In this document: positions 17,158-29,067 of the stretch, one piece after another
Layout: every line of letters begins with the position of its first letter
Numbering within the stretch: the first letter of the stretch is position 1
Assembly: GCF_022869865.1 (NCBI RefSeq)
Contig: NZ_CP094984.1
Span: forward strand, 2,604,001-2,668,000
DNA length: 64,000 nt
Reading direction: 5' to 3'
DNA from: Arthrobacter zhangbolii
GTDB lineage: Bacteria; Actinomycetota; Actinomycetes; Actinomycetales; Micrococcaceae
Position numbers and translations under genes: made by a program
Notes under the pieces: model-generated
What the model was told of the DNA's origin: nothing
Seen by the model: the letters and a program-made list of their open reading frames with translations, nothing else
Database searches by the model: none

Positions 17158-18027
17158 ATGATATTGCTCCGGCAGCAGGAGACCCGCAGCTTTCGGCTGC
17201 TGGTCCTGCTGCTGGTGCTCTGCGTGCTGGCCTTCGCGGTGCTGTTCGCGGTGTCCGCCCTCTCGGGAAAGAAGCAGACGCCGGTGATCTCTGAACGCTG
17301 TGTGGCGGCTGTGGGCGGCGCGGAATACTCCCTGACGCTGGAACAGGCCACCAATGCCTCCATCATCTCCGGCGTGGGCGTTGCCCGCGGCCTGCCCCCG
17401 CGGGCCGTCTCCATTGCCCTGGCAACGGCCCTGCAGGAATCCGGACTGCGCAACGTGAACTACGGCGACGACGCCGGTCCGGATTCCCGCGGGCTGTTCC
17501 AGCAACGCCCGTCCCAGGGATGGGGCAGCGAGGAACAGGTGATGGACCCGGTATACGCCGCCAACGCCTTCTACAACGGGCTGGAGCAGGTCCCGGGGTA
17601 TCTTGACCTGCCCATCACCGTGGCGGCGCAGGCCGTGCAGCGCAGCGCCTTCCCTGACGCCTACGCCAAGCACGAAGGCCCGGCACGCGCCTTTGCCTCC
17701 GCGCTGACCGGGCAGACCCCCGCTGCACTGTCCTGCACCCTGCGGGCGCCGGTGACCACCTCCGACCCTGCGGCCGGCGCCTCGGCTGTCGAGGCGATCT
17801 ACGGACCGCTGGGCGGCACGGTGCTCGGCCCGCTGTACCTGGCCGACGTCAGTGGAACCTACGGCTGGTCGGTGGCCTCCTGGTTCGTGGCCAATGCCAA
17901 GGCCCTGGGCATTGAATCGGTAGCCTATGAGGGGCGGACCTGGCATGTGGGGACGGCCGTCTGGGAGGAATCCCCCGCCGCCGCCGGGCAGGTAGCCGTA
18001 ACCGTTTTCAGCCCACCGGAGGAGTAA
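17158..18027 (+). CDS. Membrane-anchored transglycosylase-like protein
   Basis: 289 aa. One N-terminal transmembrane helix (about residues 14-36) anchors an extracytoplasmic domain. [19 protein letters not shown] places a glutamate where lysozyme-like and lytic transglycosylase domains have the catalytic one, followed by [15 protein letters not shown], similar to the Gly-Leu-Phe-Gln-x-Arg motif of that fold. Relatives in Arthrobacter are often mislabelled as heavy-metal transporters. Peptidoglycan cleavage is inferred, not shown. Same strand as dapD, 24 nt downstream. Confidence 0.65.
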   Translation: MILLRQQETRSFRLLVLLLVLCVLAFAVLFAVSALSGKKQTPVISERCVAAVGGAEYSLTLEQATNASIISGVGVARGLPPRAVSIALATALQESGLRNVNYGDDAGPDSRGLFQQRPSQGWGSEEQVMDPVYAANAFYNGLEQVPGYLDLPITVAAQAVQRSAFPDAYAKHEGPARAFASALTGQTPAALSCTLRAPVTTSDPAAGASAVEAIYGPLGGTVLGPLYLADVSGTYGWSVASWFVANAKALGIESVAYEGRTWHVGTAVWEESPAAAGQVAVTVFSPPEE

Positions 18028-18078
18028 AACCCGGTACTGGGGCCCAGTAACGACAGCGCATCCCCGACGCGGAGCGTT

Positions 18079-18084
18079 TAGGCT
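18079..18084 (+). promoter_or_regulatory. -10 box for leaderless galE
   Basis: TAGGCT exactly 7 nt before the galE ATG. Confidence 0.6.
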
Positions 18085-18091
18085 TAGGACC

Positions 18092-19108
18092 ATGCGCATT
18101 CTAGTCACCGGTGGCACCGGTTATATCGGATCCCACACCACCCTCGCCCTGCTTGAAGCCGGCCACGATGTGGTGGTGCTGGACAACCTCATGAATTCCA
18201 GCGAAGAATCCCTGCGCCGTGTTCAGGAACTGACCGGCCGGAAGGCCGAATTTGTCCGCGCCGATCTGCTGGACACAGCGGCCCTCGAGGAAGTATTCGA
18301 AGGCGGCAGCATTGACGCCGTCATCCACTTCGCCGGGCTCAAGGCCGTGGGCGAATCGGTGGCGAAGCCCCTGTTTTACTACCACAACAACGTAGTGGGA
18401 ACCATCAACCTGCTTGAGGCAATGGACCGGCACAACGTGCGGACCCTGGTCTTCTCCTCCTCCGCCACGGTCTACGGCGCCTCCGAAGAGGTGCCCCTCA
18501 CCGAGGATGCTCCACTGGACGCGGTGAACCCGTACGGCCGGACCAAGGAGCAGATCGAGGATATCCTCAGCGACCTCGGTGCCGCGGACGGGCGCTGGAA
18601 CATTGCGCTGCTGCGCTACTTCAATCCGGCCGGAGCCCATGAATCGGGCCGTATCGGTGAAGACCCCACCGGCATCCCCAACAACCTGCTGCCGTTTGTG
18701 GCCCAGGTTGCCGTGGGACGCCGCGAAAAGGTGCTGGTCTTCGGCAACGACTACCCCACCCCGGATGGCACCGGTGTGCGTGACTACATCCACGTGGTGG
18801 ACCTGGCCGCCGGGCACCTCGGCGCCCTGGACTACCTCCGTGGAAACGCGGGTGTCTTCCGCTGGAACCTGGGCACCGGCAACGGTTCCTCGGTCCTGGA
18901 GGTGCTGACCGCTTTTTCGGAAGCTGCGGGCAAGGATATCCCCTACGAATTCACCGACCGACGGCCCGGCGACGCCGCCGTCAGCTACGCCGACCCCTCC
19001 GCCGCGCACCGGGACCTTGGCTGGCGCGCCGAGCGTTCACTGGCCCAAATGTGCGAGGACCACTGGCGCTGGCAGAAGAACAACCCCGAGGGTTACGCCG
19101 GATCCTAG
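18092..19108 (+). CDS. galE: UDP-glucose 4-epimerase
   Basis: 338 aa extended SDR. The NAD-binding [10 protein letters not shown] is at the N-terminus, the catalytic serine region SSSATVYG and the YGRTK (Y-x3-K) motif follow, and the C-terminal substrate domain is complete ([13 protein letters not shown]). It interconverts UDP-glucose and UDP-galactose for galactose use and envelope sugars. The window also carries galU, which supplies UDP-glucose. Convergent with gltA. Confidence 0.94.
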   Translation: MRILVTGGTGYIGSHTTLALLEAGHDVVVLDNLMNSSEESLRRVQELTGRKAEFVRADLLDTAALEEVFEGGSIDAVIHFAGLKAVGESVAKPLFYYHNNVVGTINLLEAMDRHNVRTLVFSSSATVYGASEEVPLTEDAPLDAVNPYGRTKEQIEDILSDLGAADGRWNIALLRYFNPAGAHESGRIGEDPTGIPNNLLPFVAQVAVGRREKVLVFGNDYPTPDGTGVRDYIHVVDLAAGHLGALDYLRGNAGVFRWNLGTGNGSSVLEVLTAFSEAAGKDIPYEFTDRRPGDAAVSYADPSAAHRDLGWRAERSLAQMCEDHWRWQKNNPEGYAGS

Positions 19109-19197
19109 CCGCCCCCGCCGGCGGGCGTTGGAGCGGGTTCCAGCCTGCGCGAACGCCCGCCGGCAAGCAGGAGCGCAGATAGGCAGACAGATAAAGG

Positions 19198-19251
19198 CAA
19201 CATAAAAGGGAAGGTCCCCGGAATTTTCCGGGGACCTTCCCTTTTATGTTG
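19198..19251. terminator. Bidirectional terminator between galE and gltA
   Basis: A perfect 24-bp stem (19198-19221 with 19228-19251) with a 6-nt AATTTT loop. The outer stem has an A/T tract on each side, so it can terminate both convergent genes. Confidence 0.9.
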
Positions 19252-19294
19252 TTCGCATTCCTGCCGTGCCCGGAGGCCGGGACCGGCGGAACCG

Positions 19295-20587
19295 TTAGCG
19301 CTGCGGGTAGTTACGCTCCGGAGCACCCGTGTACAGCTGACGCGGACGGCCGATCTTCGTCTGCGGATCCTGCATCATCTCGCGCCACTGGGCAATCCAA
19401 CCCGGGAGGCGGCCAATGGCGAAGAGGACGGTGAACATCTTCTCCGGGAAACCCATGGCCTTGTAGATCAGGCCGGTGTAGAAGTCCACGTTCGGGTACA
19501 GCTTGCGCTCGATGAAGTAATCATCGGCCAGGGCCTTCTCTTCCAGGCGCATGGCGATATCCAGCAACTCGTCATTGCCGCCGAGCTTGGACAGGATTTC
19601 GTGGGCCGTGGCCTTGACGATCTTGGCCCGCGGATCGTAGTTCTTGTAGACGCGGTGCCCGAAGCCCATAAGCTTCACGCCGTCTTCCTTGTTCTTGACC
19701 TTTTCCATGAAGGTCTCCGGGGCCATACCGGTGCCCTGGATGTCGCGCAGCATGTTCAGCACGGCCTCGTTGGCGCCGCCGTGCAGCGGGCCGAAGAGTG
19801 CACTGATGCCGGCCGAGACGGAGGCAAACATGTTCGCGTTGGAGCTTCCGACCAGACGGACGGTGGAGGTGGAGCAGTTCTGCTCGTGGTCCGCGTGCAG
19901 GATCAGGAGCAGGTCCAGCGCCTTCACCAGGTCCGGATCGATTTCGTACGGCTCGGCCGGAAGGCCGAAGGAAAGCCGCATGAAGTTCTCCACCAGGTTC
20001 ATGGAGTTGTCCGGGTAGAGCATCGGCTGGCCGATGGACTTCTTGTGTGCGTAGGCGGCAATCACCGGGAGCTTCGCCATCAGGCGGACCGTGGAGAGTT
20101 CCACCTGTTCTTCGTCGAACGGGTCCAGGGAATCCTGGTAGAACGTGGACAGCGCGCTCACCGCCGAGGACAGCACCGGCATCGGGTGGGCGTCGCGCGG
20201 GAAGCCGCCGAAGAAGCCCTTGAGGTCTTCGTGCAGCAGGGTGTGGCGGCGGATCCGCTGGTCAAAGTTTTCCAGCTCGGTGGGGGTCGGCAGTTCCCCG
20301 TAGATCAGCAGGTAGGAGGTCTCGAGGAAACTCGAGTGCTTGGCCAGCTGCTCAATCGGGTAACCGCGGTACCGCAGGATGCCCTGGTCACCATCAATGT
20401 AGGTGATCGCGGACGTGGTGGCCGCCGTGTTCATAAAGCCGGGGTCAAAAGTGACGGTGCCGGTCTGCTTCAGCAGCTTGGAAACGTCGAATCCGTCGTT
20501 TCCTTCCGCTGCGGCAACACGGGGCAGCTCAAGCTCATCTTCCGGTTTTGGGCCGTACTGAAGCTTGGCACTGGGTTGCTCAGTCAT
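19295..20587 (-). CDS. gltA: Citrate synthase (type II)
   Basis: 430 aa from the ATG at 20587, which follows TAAAGGAGAC. HADHEQNCSTSTVRLVGSS, GPLHGGANEAVL and FGHRVYKNYDPRA contain the catalytic histidines and binding residues of hexameric type II citrate synthase. It condenses acetyl-CoA and oxaloacetate as entry to the TCA cycle. Monocistronic: terminator downstream, roughly 200 bp separating it from dapC. Confidence 0.96.
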   Translation of the reverse strand: MTEQPSAKLQYGPKPEDELELPRVAAAEGNDGFDVSKLLKQTGTVTFDPGFMNTAATTSAITYIDGDQGILRYRGYPIEQLAKHSSFLETSYLLIYGELPTPTELENFDQRIRRHTLLHEDLKGFFGGFPRDAHPMPVLSSAVSALSTFYQDSLDPFDEEQVELSTVRLMAKLPVIAAYAHKKSIGQPMLYPDNSMNLVENFMRLSFGLPAEPYEIDPDLVKALDLLLILHADHEQNCSTSTVRLVGSSNANMFASVSAGISALFGPLHGGANEAVLNMLRDIQGTGMAPETFMEKVKNKEDGVKLMGFGHRVYKNYDPRAKIVKATAHEILSKLGGNDELLDIAMRLEEKALADDYFIERKLYPNVDFYTGLIYKAMGFPEKMFTVLFAIGRLPGWIAQWREMMQDPQTKIGRPRQLYTGAPERNYPQR

Positions 20588-20743
20588 TAAGTCTCCTTTA
20601 GGAGTTTTCGAAACCGCCGCTATGTACATCCGCTTCCGACTGACATAGTGCATTCCGCTAAACTATTTCGCTAAAACGCTACCGGTTTCAGTGCCCTTAC
20701 CACTAATCGGTGCAGGCACTGTTGTACAAGCGCAACATGGACA

Positions 20744-20775
20744 GGGGCCCGTCCGGTGCAGGCCCCCGCCTTTTT
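20744..20775. terminator. Weak hairpin downstream of dapC
   Basis: GGGGCC (20744) pairs with GGCCCC (20761), followed by GCCTTTTT on the plus strand. The T-tract is on the strand opposite to dapC and gltA, so its function is doubtful. Confidence 0.3.
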
Positions 20776-20785
20776 CCGTGCCGCG

Positions 20786-21943
20786 TTACTGCTGTGACGC
20801 CGCTTCCAGCCGCTGCGCTGCTGAGCGGACATCGTCATCCGTGCCGGTCAGGGCAACCCGGACGAAGCCTGCGCCGGCGTCTCCGTAGAACACACCGGGG
20901 CCTACTACTATGCCCAGCTCGGCGAACCGGCCTACGGTGGCCCAGGTGTCTTCACCCGCTGACGCCCAGAGGTAGAGTCCGGCCTCGGAGTGTTCAATGG
21001 TGAGCCCGAAGGATTCAAGCGCCGGCACCAGCAGGTCCCGCCTGGCACGGTACAGCTCCTTCTGGGCGGCCACATGCGTATCATCGCGCAGGGCCGCGGC
21101 CATGGCAGCCTGCACCGGGGCGGGAACAATCATGCCCGCATGCTTGCGGCTGTTGACCAGGTTCGCGATGATCGCCGGGTCTCCGGCGGTGAAGGCAGCC
21201 CGGTAGCCGGCCATGTTGGACTGCTTGCTGAGCGAGTACACCGCCAGCAGGGATTCATGGCTTCCGCCGCTCACGCGCGGATCAAGGATGCTGGGCACGG
21301 GTTCCCCGTCCCCGGACGGGTCCCAACGGCCCCAGCCGAGTTCTGCGTAGCATTCGTCGGAGGCCACCACAGCCCCTACCCCGCGGGCCTGTTCCACCAA
21401 GGCAGCCAGCGACTCCGCTGAACGGACAATTCCGGTGGGGTTGCCCGGCGAATTGACCCAGACCAGCCGGACCCGGGCACGCGTCTGCTCATCGAGGTCA
21501 TCGAGGCTGTCTGCGGCCACCGCCGTCGCGCCGGCAAAAACCGCTCCCATGTCATAGGTGGGGTAGGCAACCACGGGGCGGACGACGACGTCGCCCTCCC
21601 CCAGTCCGAGCAGCAGCGGCAGCCAGGCCACCAGTTCCTTGGACCCGACCGTGGGCAGGATTGCCGCAGGATCAAGCCCGGGCACACCGCGGCGCCGGGC
21701 AAACCATTCCGACACCGCTTCCCGCAGGTCGGCGGTCCCATGGGTGGTGGGGTATCCGGGGGCGTCTGCCGCCTCTGTGAGGGCATCACGGACGATTTGT
21801 GGTGTGGGATCCACCGGCGTGCCGATGGAGAGATTTACGGCGCCCCCGGGATGCTCCGAGGCGCGGCGCTGGTACGGCGCCATGGCGTCCCAGGGGTACT
21901 CCGGCAGGTTCAGGCCGAAGGCCCGGGAAACGGCCGGGCTCAT
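20786..21943 (-). CDS. dapC: Succinyldiaminopimelate transaminase
   Basis: 385 aa fold-type I PLP aminotransferase. NSPGNPTGIV and the SLSKQSNMAGYRAAF segment, with the PLP-binding lysine, are intact. Similarity to actinobacterial DapC and its position immediately after fdxA (4-nt overlap, ATGA) support the assignment; this pairing is conserved in actinobacteria. It acts between DapD and DapE in lysine synthesis, so the window holds three consecutive enzymes of the pathway in two places. Confidence 0.9.
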   Translation of the reverse strand: MSPAVSRAFGLNLPEYPWDAMAPYQRRASEHPGGAVNLSIGTPVDPTPQIVRDALTEAADAPGYPTTHGTADLREAVSEWFARRRGVPGLDPAAILPTVGSKELVAWLPLLLGLGEGDVVVRPVVAYPTYDMGAVFAGATAVAADSLDDLDEQTRARVRLVWVNSPGNPTGIVRSAESLAALVEQARGVGAVVASDECYAELGWGRWDPSGDGEPVPSILDPRVSGGSHESLLAVYSLSKQSNMAGYRAAFTAGDPAIIANLVNSRKHAGMIVPAPVQAAMAAALRDDTHVAAQKELYRARRDLLVPALESFGLTIEHSEAGLYLWASAGEDTWATVGRFAELGIVVGPGVFYGDAGAGFVRVALTGTDDDVRSAAQRLEAASQQ

Positions 21944-22263
21944 GCCTGGTTCTGCGGAGGGAGTGCAGCGATGATGGGGTGGTCCTTGTGCGTGTTGCCG
22001 ACCTTTGCGGCACCGCCCGGAGAACCCAGGTCATCAAAGAACTCGACGTTGGCCTTGTAGTAGTCGGCCCATTCCTCGGGAGTGTCATCCTCGTAGTAGA
22101 TGGCCTCAACCGGGCAGACGGGTTCGCACGCACCGCAGTCAACGCATTCGTCCGGGTGGATGTAGAGGGAGCGTTCGCCTTCGTAGATGCAGTCCACGGG
22201 GCATTCTTCGATACATGCCTTGTCTTTTACATCCACGCACGGCTGCGCAATTACGTACGTCAC
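21940..22263 (-). CDS. fdxA: Seven-iron ferredoxin FdxA
   Basis: 107 aa. The cysteine pattern C-x7-C-x3-CP and CVDCGACEPVCP is that of 3Fe-4S/4Fe-4S actinobacterial ferredoxins. The GTG at 22263 (MTYVIAQPCVD) follows AGGAAGGCAAGGGA; the frame stays open upstream but the protein family starts here. It is a low-potential electron carrier in the cytoplasm. Overlaps dapC by 4 nt. Confidence 0.94.
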   Translation of the reverse strand: MTYVIAQPCVDVKDKACIEECPVDCIYEGERSLYIHPDECVDCGACEPVCPVEAIYYEDDTPEEWADYYKANVEFFDDLGSPGGAAKVGNTHKDHPIIAALPPQNQA

Positions 22264-22393
22264 GTCCCTTGCCTTCCTGATCTGCGGACCGCCGCCGTTT
22301 CCGGCGGGGTTCGCTTGGGGTGTTGGTTCCACGTTAGTAGCCGAAACCATTATCTCCCAGTCGGGACGCCCCGGCTGCATCCGGACCCGGACG

Positions 22394-22399
22394 TAGGAT
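22394..22399 (+). promoter_or_regulatory. -10 box upstream of small gene 22406
   Basis: TAGGAT ends 6 nt before the ATG at 22406. The spacer GGAGGC also resembles a Shine-Dalgarno but is too close to the start to act as one. Confidence 0.45.
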
Positions 22400-22405
22400 G
22401 GAGGC

Positions 22406-22645
22406 ATGAACCCCGAGCACCCTGCCGATCTCCTGCAGCGGCTGGCACCCGGTGAGCGCGTGGTGGTGCGCTACCGGATTGAGGGCGGCTTCACGGACGC
22501 CCTGGGCGTCCTGCTCCGGGCCGGCAGCGGCGACTGCACCGTCTCCACCCGGCGCGGCGACGTACTGATCCCCTATCCGCTCATAACGGCTGCCAAACCG
22601 GTTCCTCCGGCCCCGCCTCGCAGGGAACGGAAATTCCCCGCCTGA
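22406..22645 (+). CDS. Small conserved protein, stand-alone N-domain of GNAT-type proteins
   Basis: 79 aa: GERVVVRYRIEGGFTDALGVLL, a middle TVSTRRGDVLIPYPLITAAK and a Pro/Arg tail. This pattern resembles the small beta-rich domain found at the N-terminus of some actinobacterial GNAT acetyltransferases; here it stands alone with no acetyltransferase domain. No function can be assigned. Divergent from fdxA. Confidence 0.65.
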   Translation: MNPEHPADLLQRLAPGERVVVRYRIEGGFTDALGVLLRAGSGDCTVSTRRGDVLIPYPLITAAKPVPPAPPRRERKFPA

Positions 22646-22698
22646 GCACCCTCTCCAGGCGGAAGTGCCCGTCGGGCAGACGTGCCGGCCGGATAATG

Positions 22699-22736
22699 CC
22701 AAAGGCCGCCGGAAGGTATCTTCCAGCGGCCTTTGC
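22699..22736. terminator. Hairpin between convergent genes
   Basis: AAAGGCCGC and GCGGCCTTT with an inner GGAAG/CTTCC stem and a GTAT loop. A TTTTT run lies about 20 nt further on the plus side. Fits a shared terminator. Confidence 0.75.
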
Positions 22737-23218
22737 CGATACATGGGATTTTTGCCTGTCAGGGCCCTGCCACGGGCGGGCGCCCGGCATTGCGGTCCCT
22801 GCCCAGCACCCGTGCGCAGATCAGCACGGCAGCGATGGTGGCCACGGCCTGCCCGAACAGCCACAGCAGCCCGGCGGTTACCACTGGAGGCTGCTCCTCG
22901 GCGCTGGCGCCGGTGACAATCAGCGGCGCCTCGTTCAGCAGATCGAGGGAGAACAGGCCCAGCACCAGATAGGTCACTGCACCTGTGACGGCACTGAGGA
23001 CGGCGTTGCGCCGCCACAGGCCCACCAGCAGTGCCACGGCGCAGCTGAACACCACGGCCAGAAGCGCACCCACCGGCAGCCCGGTCTCTCCCGCATACAC
23101 CACGTGGTTATGCAGAGAGGTGCCGAGCACCGCGGCAAGGATGCCGCCAACCACAGCGGCAAGAGGCCCCCGCCAGCGCGGGGACCTCTTGCCGGAATCT
23201 GCCGAAGTGGAGATGGTG

Positions 23219-25141
<1,923 letters not shown>

Positions 25142-25370
25142 GCGTGAGGACTCAATTCATAGGAGATCAGTTCGGGGTGTTTCATATCGGCCGGGTTTGG
25201 TCCCGGCGTATCCGGCTGTTCTGTACGAATGCTGATTCAATCTCTTGCTCAATCACCAGTCAGAATCCACCGAAGGCCCCGCCGTCAGCGGGCACGCTAA
25301 CATTCTAGTCCCAAGACCATATCTTCCCTAATGCGGGATTTTAACCGCCCCCTTCGCCGGACACAGAGAA

Positions 25371-25401
25371 GGCGGGGAACCGTACCGGTCCCCCGCCTTT
25401 C
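25371..25401 (-). terminator. Hairpin downstream of peptide ABC operon
   Basis: AAGGCGGGG pairs with CCCCGCCTT around a 13-nt loop, 18 nt after the ATPase stop. Confidence 0.6.
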
Positions 25402-25418
25402 TGCCGAACCGCCGGCTG

Positions 25419-27116
25419 CTAGGCGACCTCGGGCGGCAGTTCGAGCCGCGACCCGGGAATGGCTGCCAGCAGGGCCTGGGTGTAGGCCTCGCGCGGATTG
25501 TCGAACACGTCGTCCGTGCTTCCGGTTTCCACCAGCTTGCCCTTTTCCATGACACAGACGTAGTCCGCGATCTGGCGCACCACGGCCAGGTCATGGGTGA
25601 TGAACAGGTAGCTCAGCCCCAGTTCGGACTGCAGGTCCGCGAGCAGGTTCAGGATCTGCGCCTGCACCAGCACGTCGAGCGCCGAGACGGCTTCATCACA
25701 GATCACCACTTCGGGGTCCAGCGCCAGGGCCCGGGCAATAGCGACGCGCTGGCGCTGACCGCCGGAGAGCTCGTTCGGGAACCGGCGCATCACCGAGGAG
25801 GGCAGGGCCACCTGGTCCAGCAGCTCACGCACCTTGGCCTCGCGGCTCTTCGCGTTGCCGATCTTGTGCACCCGCAACGGCTCTTCAATGGTGCGGAAGA
25901 TGTTGTACATCGGGTCCAGGGAGCCGTAGGGATCCTGGAAGATCGGCTGTACCCGGCGCCGGAACTCGAACAGGCGCTTCGAGTTCAGCGTGGTCATGTC
26001 CACCCCGTTGAACAGGATGGAACCGCTGGTGGGCGTCTCCAGGTTCAGGACCATCCGTGCCACGGTGGACTTGCCCGAACCGGACTCACCCACGACGGCG
26101 GTGGTGGTGCCGCGCTTGATGTTGAAGGACACGTTGTCCACGGCCGTGAAGTCCGTGGACTTACCCAGCCCGCTGCGCAGCTTGAAGACCTTGGTCAGAT
26201 CCTTGACCTCAATGACGTTGTCCGCTGCCTTCAGCTTCGTTTCGTCCTCCGAGGTCAGCAGGTCCGCGCTCTCCAGGCCCAGGCTCTTCGCGGAGTCAAT
26301 CCGCTTGGAGGCCAGGGACGGTGCTGATTCGACCAGCTTGCGGGTGTACGGGTGCCTCGGGTTGGTGAGGATCTCCAGGGCGGGCCCGGACTCGACAACC
26401 TGGCCCTTGTACATCACAACAACCTTCTGGGCGCGTTCAGCAGCCAGGCCAAGGTCGTGCGTGATCAACAGCACGGCGGTGCCCAGTTCGTCGGTCAGGG
26501 TGCCCAGGTGGTCCAGGATCTGCCGCTGGACAGTCACGTCCAGCGCCGACGTCGGCTCATCAGCAATCAGCAGACGGGGGCGGCAGGACAGGCCGATGGC
26601 GATGAGGGCACGCTGACGCATACCGCCCGAGAATTCATGCGGGTACTGCTTTGCCCGCCGTGCGGCATCCGGAAGTCCGGCCTGCTCCAGCACCTTGGCA
26701 ATGTCCGCCGGGGCGTGCGGCAGCCCGTTGGCCCGCAGGGTTTCCTTGACCTGGAAACCGATCTTCCAGACCGGGTTCAGGTTGGACATCGGGTCCTGAG
26801 GCACCATGCCGATGGAGCTGCCGCGCAGTTCCTGGATCCGCTTGGGGCTGGCTTGGGAGATGTCCTCCCCGTCAAAGATGATCTGTCCCCCGCTGACCCG
26901 GCCGTTGCCGGCGAGCAGGCCGATGGCGGCCAGGGCGGTGGTGGACTTGCCCGAACCGGACTCACCAACGATGGCCACGGTCTCGCCGGGCATAACCGTC
27001 AGATGTGCGTTCCGGACAGCTTCAACCTCGCCGTTGGCGGTGGAGAAGCTGATCGCAAGGTCGCGGATTTCCAGCAGCGGCTGGACGGCCGCCGTCTTTT
27101 CGGTATTGATGGTCAT
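25419..27116 (-). CDS. Peptide ABC transporter ATPase, two fused domains (DppD-DppF type)
   Basis: 565 aa with two complete ABC cassettes. The first has GESGSGKSTTALAAIG and FSGGMRQRALIAIGLSC, the second GESGSGKSTVARMV and [17 protein letters not shown], each with Walker B ([24 protein letters not shown]). In the second Walker B the usual P after E is A. The fusion replaces separate DppD and DppF proteins. Start overlaps the permease stop by 4 nt. It powers uptake of oligopeptides through the two permeases upstream. Confidence 0.93.
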   Translation of the reverse strand: MTINTEKTAAVQPLLEIRDLAISFSTANGEVEAVRNAHLTVMPGETVAIVGESGSGKSTTALAAIGLLAGNGRVSGGQIIFDGEDISQASPKRIQELRGSSIGMVPQDPMSNLNPVWKIGFQVKETLRANGLPHAPADIAKVLEQAGLPDAARRAKQYPHEFSGGMRQRALIAIGLSCRPRLLIADEPTSALDVTVQRQILDHLGTLTDELGTAVLLITHDLGLAAERAQKVVVMYKGQVVESGPALEILTNPRHPYTRKLVESAPSLASKRIDSAKSLGLESADLLTSEDETKLKAADNVIEVKDLTKVFKLRSGLGKSTDFTAVDNVSFNIKRGTTTAVVGESGSGKSTVARMVLNLETPTSGSILFNGVDMTTLNSKRLFEFRRRVQPIFQDPYGSLDPMYNIFRTIEEPLRVHKIGNAKSREAKVRELLDQVALPSSVMRRFPNELSGGQRQRVAIARALALDPEVVICDEAVSALDVLVQAQILNLLADLQSELGLSYLFITHDLAVVRQIADYVCVMEKGKLVETGSTDDVFDNPREAYTQALLAAIPGSRLELPPEVA

Positions 27117-28066
27117 CGTTTGCGCGCCTTCGGATCAAGAGCATCACGGACCGCGTCGCCGAGCATGATGAAGCTCAGCACGGTAATGGACAGTGCGGCG
27201 GCGGGCCACAGCAGCGTTGAGGGGTTTGACCGCAACGAGGTCTGTGCAGCCGAGATGTCATTGCCCCACGACATGATGCTGGGCGGCAGTCCGATGCCCA
27301 GGAAGGACAGCGTTGCCTCGGCAACGATGAACGTACCCAGGGAGATGGTGGCGATAACGATCACCGGGGCGAGGGAGTTCGGGATCACGTGCTTCATCAG
27401 CGCGGAGAACTTCGAAACACCCAGGGAACGCGAGGCCACCACAAAGTCCGCGTTGCGGACGGAGATCACGGCGCCGCGGGTAATACGTGCCACCTGCGGC
27501 CAGCCGAATATCAACAGCGTAAAGACCACTGTGATGATGGTCCGGTTCTCCCGGAAAGCCGGCAGCTGCATGATGATGATGGCGCCGAGGATCAGCGGCA
27601 GTGCGAAGAAGATGTCGCCGAGGCGGGCCAGGATCGCGTCGAGCCAGCCGCCGTAGTAACCGGCCAGCGCACCCAGGATGCCGCCGATGACAACAACGGC
27701 AATGGTGGTCAGCAGGCCGACCAGGACGGAGGCACGTGTGCCGTAGATAACCCGGGCGTAAACGTCACAGCCCTGGAAGGTGTAGCCGAGCGGGTGCCCG
27801 GCGGCGGGGCCGCCGTCGGAGTTGGCCAGCAGGCAGCCTTCATCCGGGGAAGCGCTGGTGAACAGGCCCGGGAACGCGGCCACGGTCAGGATCAGCAGAA
27901 TCAGCAGGGACGAAATGATGAACAGCGGCTGCGTGCGCAGGTTACGCCAGGCTTCGCCCCACAGGCTCAGCGCCTTGGTCTCTTCCTTGACACTGTCGGT
28001 TTCGGCCAGAGGGGTTTCCTCCAGCGGTGCCACATAATGCTCGGTGCTTGCGGTGTCTTTATGCAT
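27113..28066 (-). CDS. Peptide ABC transporter permease (DppC type)
   Basis: 317 aa from the ATG at 28066, 5 nt after GAGGAT. A cytoplasmic N-terminal extension precedes the first helix (about residues 40-60); the BPD_transp_1 core follows with the EAA-like loop VASRSLGVSKFSALMKHVIP. Five to six membrane helices. Overlaps the DppB-type gene by 8 nt at its start and the ATPase at its end. Confidence 0.92.
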   Translation of the reverse strand: MHKDTASTEHYVAPLEETPLAETDSVKEETKALSLWGEAWRNLRTQPLFIISSLLILLILTVAAFPGLFTSASPDEGCLLANSDGGPAAGHPLGYTFQGCDVYARVIYGTRASVLVGLLTTIAVVVIGGILGALAGYYGGWLDAILARLGDIFFALPLILGAIIIMQLPAFRENRTIITVVFTLLIFGWPQVARITRGAVISVRNADFVVASRSLGVSKFSALMKHVIPNSLAPVIVIATISLGTFIVAEATLSFLGIGLPPSIMSWGNDISAAQTSLRSNPSTLLWPAAALSITVLSFIMLGDAVRDALDPKARKR

Positions 28067-28985
28067 AACGGATCCTCGGATCAAGCCAGGCGTACAGGAG
28101 GTCTACGAGAAGGTTGGCGATGACGTAGACGAAGACGAGGACACTCACGATCGACACGATCGTGGGTCCTTCTCCCCTGATGACGGACTGGTAAAGTCGC
28201 TGCCCCACGCCGGGGACGTTGAAGATGCCTTCGGTGACAATGGCGCCGCCCATGAGCGCACCCAGGTCTGCCCCGAGGAAGGTCACAACGGGGATCAGTG
28301 AGTTGCGCAGAATGTGCACGGTAACCACGCGCGGCCGTGACAGGCCCTTGGCGGTGGCGGTACGGACATAGTCGGCATTCATGTTTTCGATCACGGAAGT
28401 GCGCGTCAGGCGCAGCACATAGGCGAAGGATGCCAGGCCCAGTACCAGGGCCGGCAGTATCAGGTCCGTGAACCCGGCATCGCCGCCGACGGTGGGAGAA
28501 GTCCATTGGAGCTTGACGCCCACGATGAACTGCAGCAGGAAACCGAGGACGAACACGGGAATGGCGATGACGATCAGGGAAACAACCAGGACCGTGCTGT
28601 CGAAGATCTTGCCCTTCTTCAGACCGGCGATCAGGCCGAAGATAATGCCGAAGACGGCTTCGAAGATCAGCGCCAGAATGGCGAGGCGGATGGTCACCGG
28701 GAAGGCCTGGGCCAAAACGGCGGAGACCTCACGTCCGGAGAAGTCGACGCCGAGGTCGAAGGTCACCAGGTTCTTCAGGTACAGCAGATACTGCACGATG
28801 AAGGGCTGGTCCAGGTTGTACTGGCTTCGCAGCTGCGCGGCGACGGCCTCATTGACCGGCTTGTCACCGAACAGGGCGGCAATCGGATCGCCGGGCAGGG
28901 AGAAGACCAGGAAATAGACAAGGAATGTTGCCCCGAAGAATACGGGGATCATTTGAAGTACACGTCGAAGGACGTAGCCGGCCAT
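28059..28985 (-). CDS. Peptide ABC transporter permease (DppB type)
   Basis: 308 aa. The ATG at 28985 follows GGAGGCCACCCCTA, a good ribosome-binding site; the upstream frame has no support. The N-terminus MAGYVLRRVLQMIPVFFGA and FSLPGDPIAALFG are typical of DppB/OppB, and the EAA loop is VRTATAKGLSRPRVVTVHIL. Six membrane helices. Confidence 0.93.
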   Translation of the reverse strand: MAGYVLRRVLQMIPVFFGATFLVYFLVFSLPGDPIAALFGDKPVNEAVAAQLRSQYNLDQPFIVQYLLYLKNLVTFDLGVDFSGREVSAVLAQAFPVTIRLAILALIFEAVFGIIFGLIAGLKKGKIFDSTVLVVSLIVIAIPVFVLGFLLQFIVGVKLQWTSPTVGGDAGFTDLILPALVLGLASFAYVLRLTRTSVIENMNADYVRTATAKGLSRPRVVTVHILRNSLIPVVTFLGADLGALMGGAIVTEGIFNVPGVGQRLYQSVIRGEGPTIVSIVSVLVFVYVIANLLVDLLYAWLDPRIRYA

Positions 28986-29067
28986 TAGGGGTGGCCTCCT
29001 GCCAGCTGGGGGGGATTTAGGTCTCGCATGTTTGTATACCTGTTCTTGGTAAGAACCCGAATACAAG

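Noticed and set aside
16156-18117. 653-aa open frame on the minus strand
   Set aside because: It is antisense to dapD and the transglycosylase-like gene, is His/Gly/Gln-rich with no domain, and arises from GC-rich codon bias.
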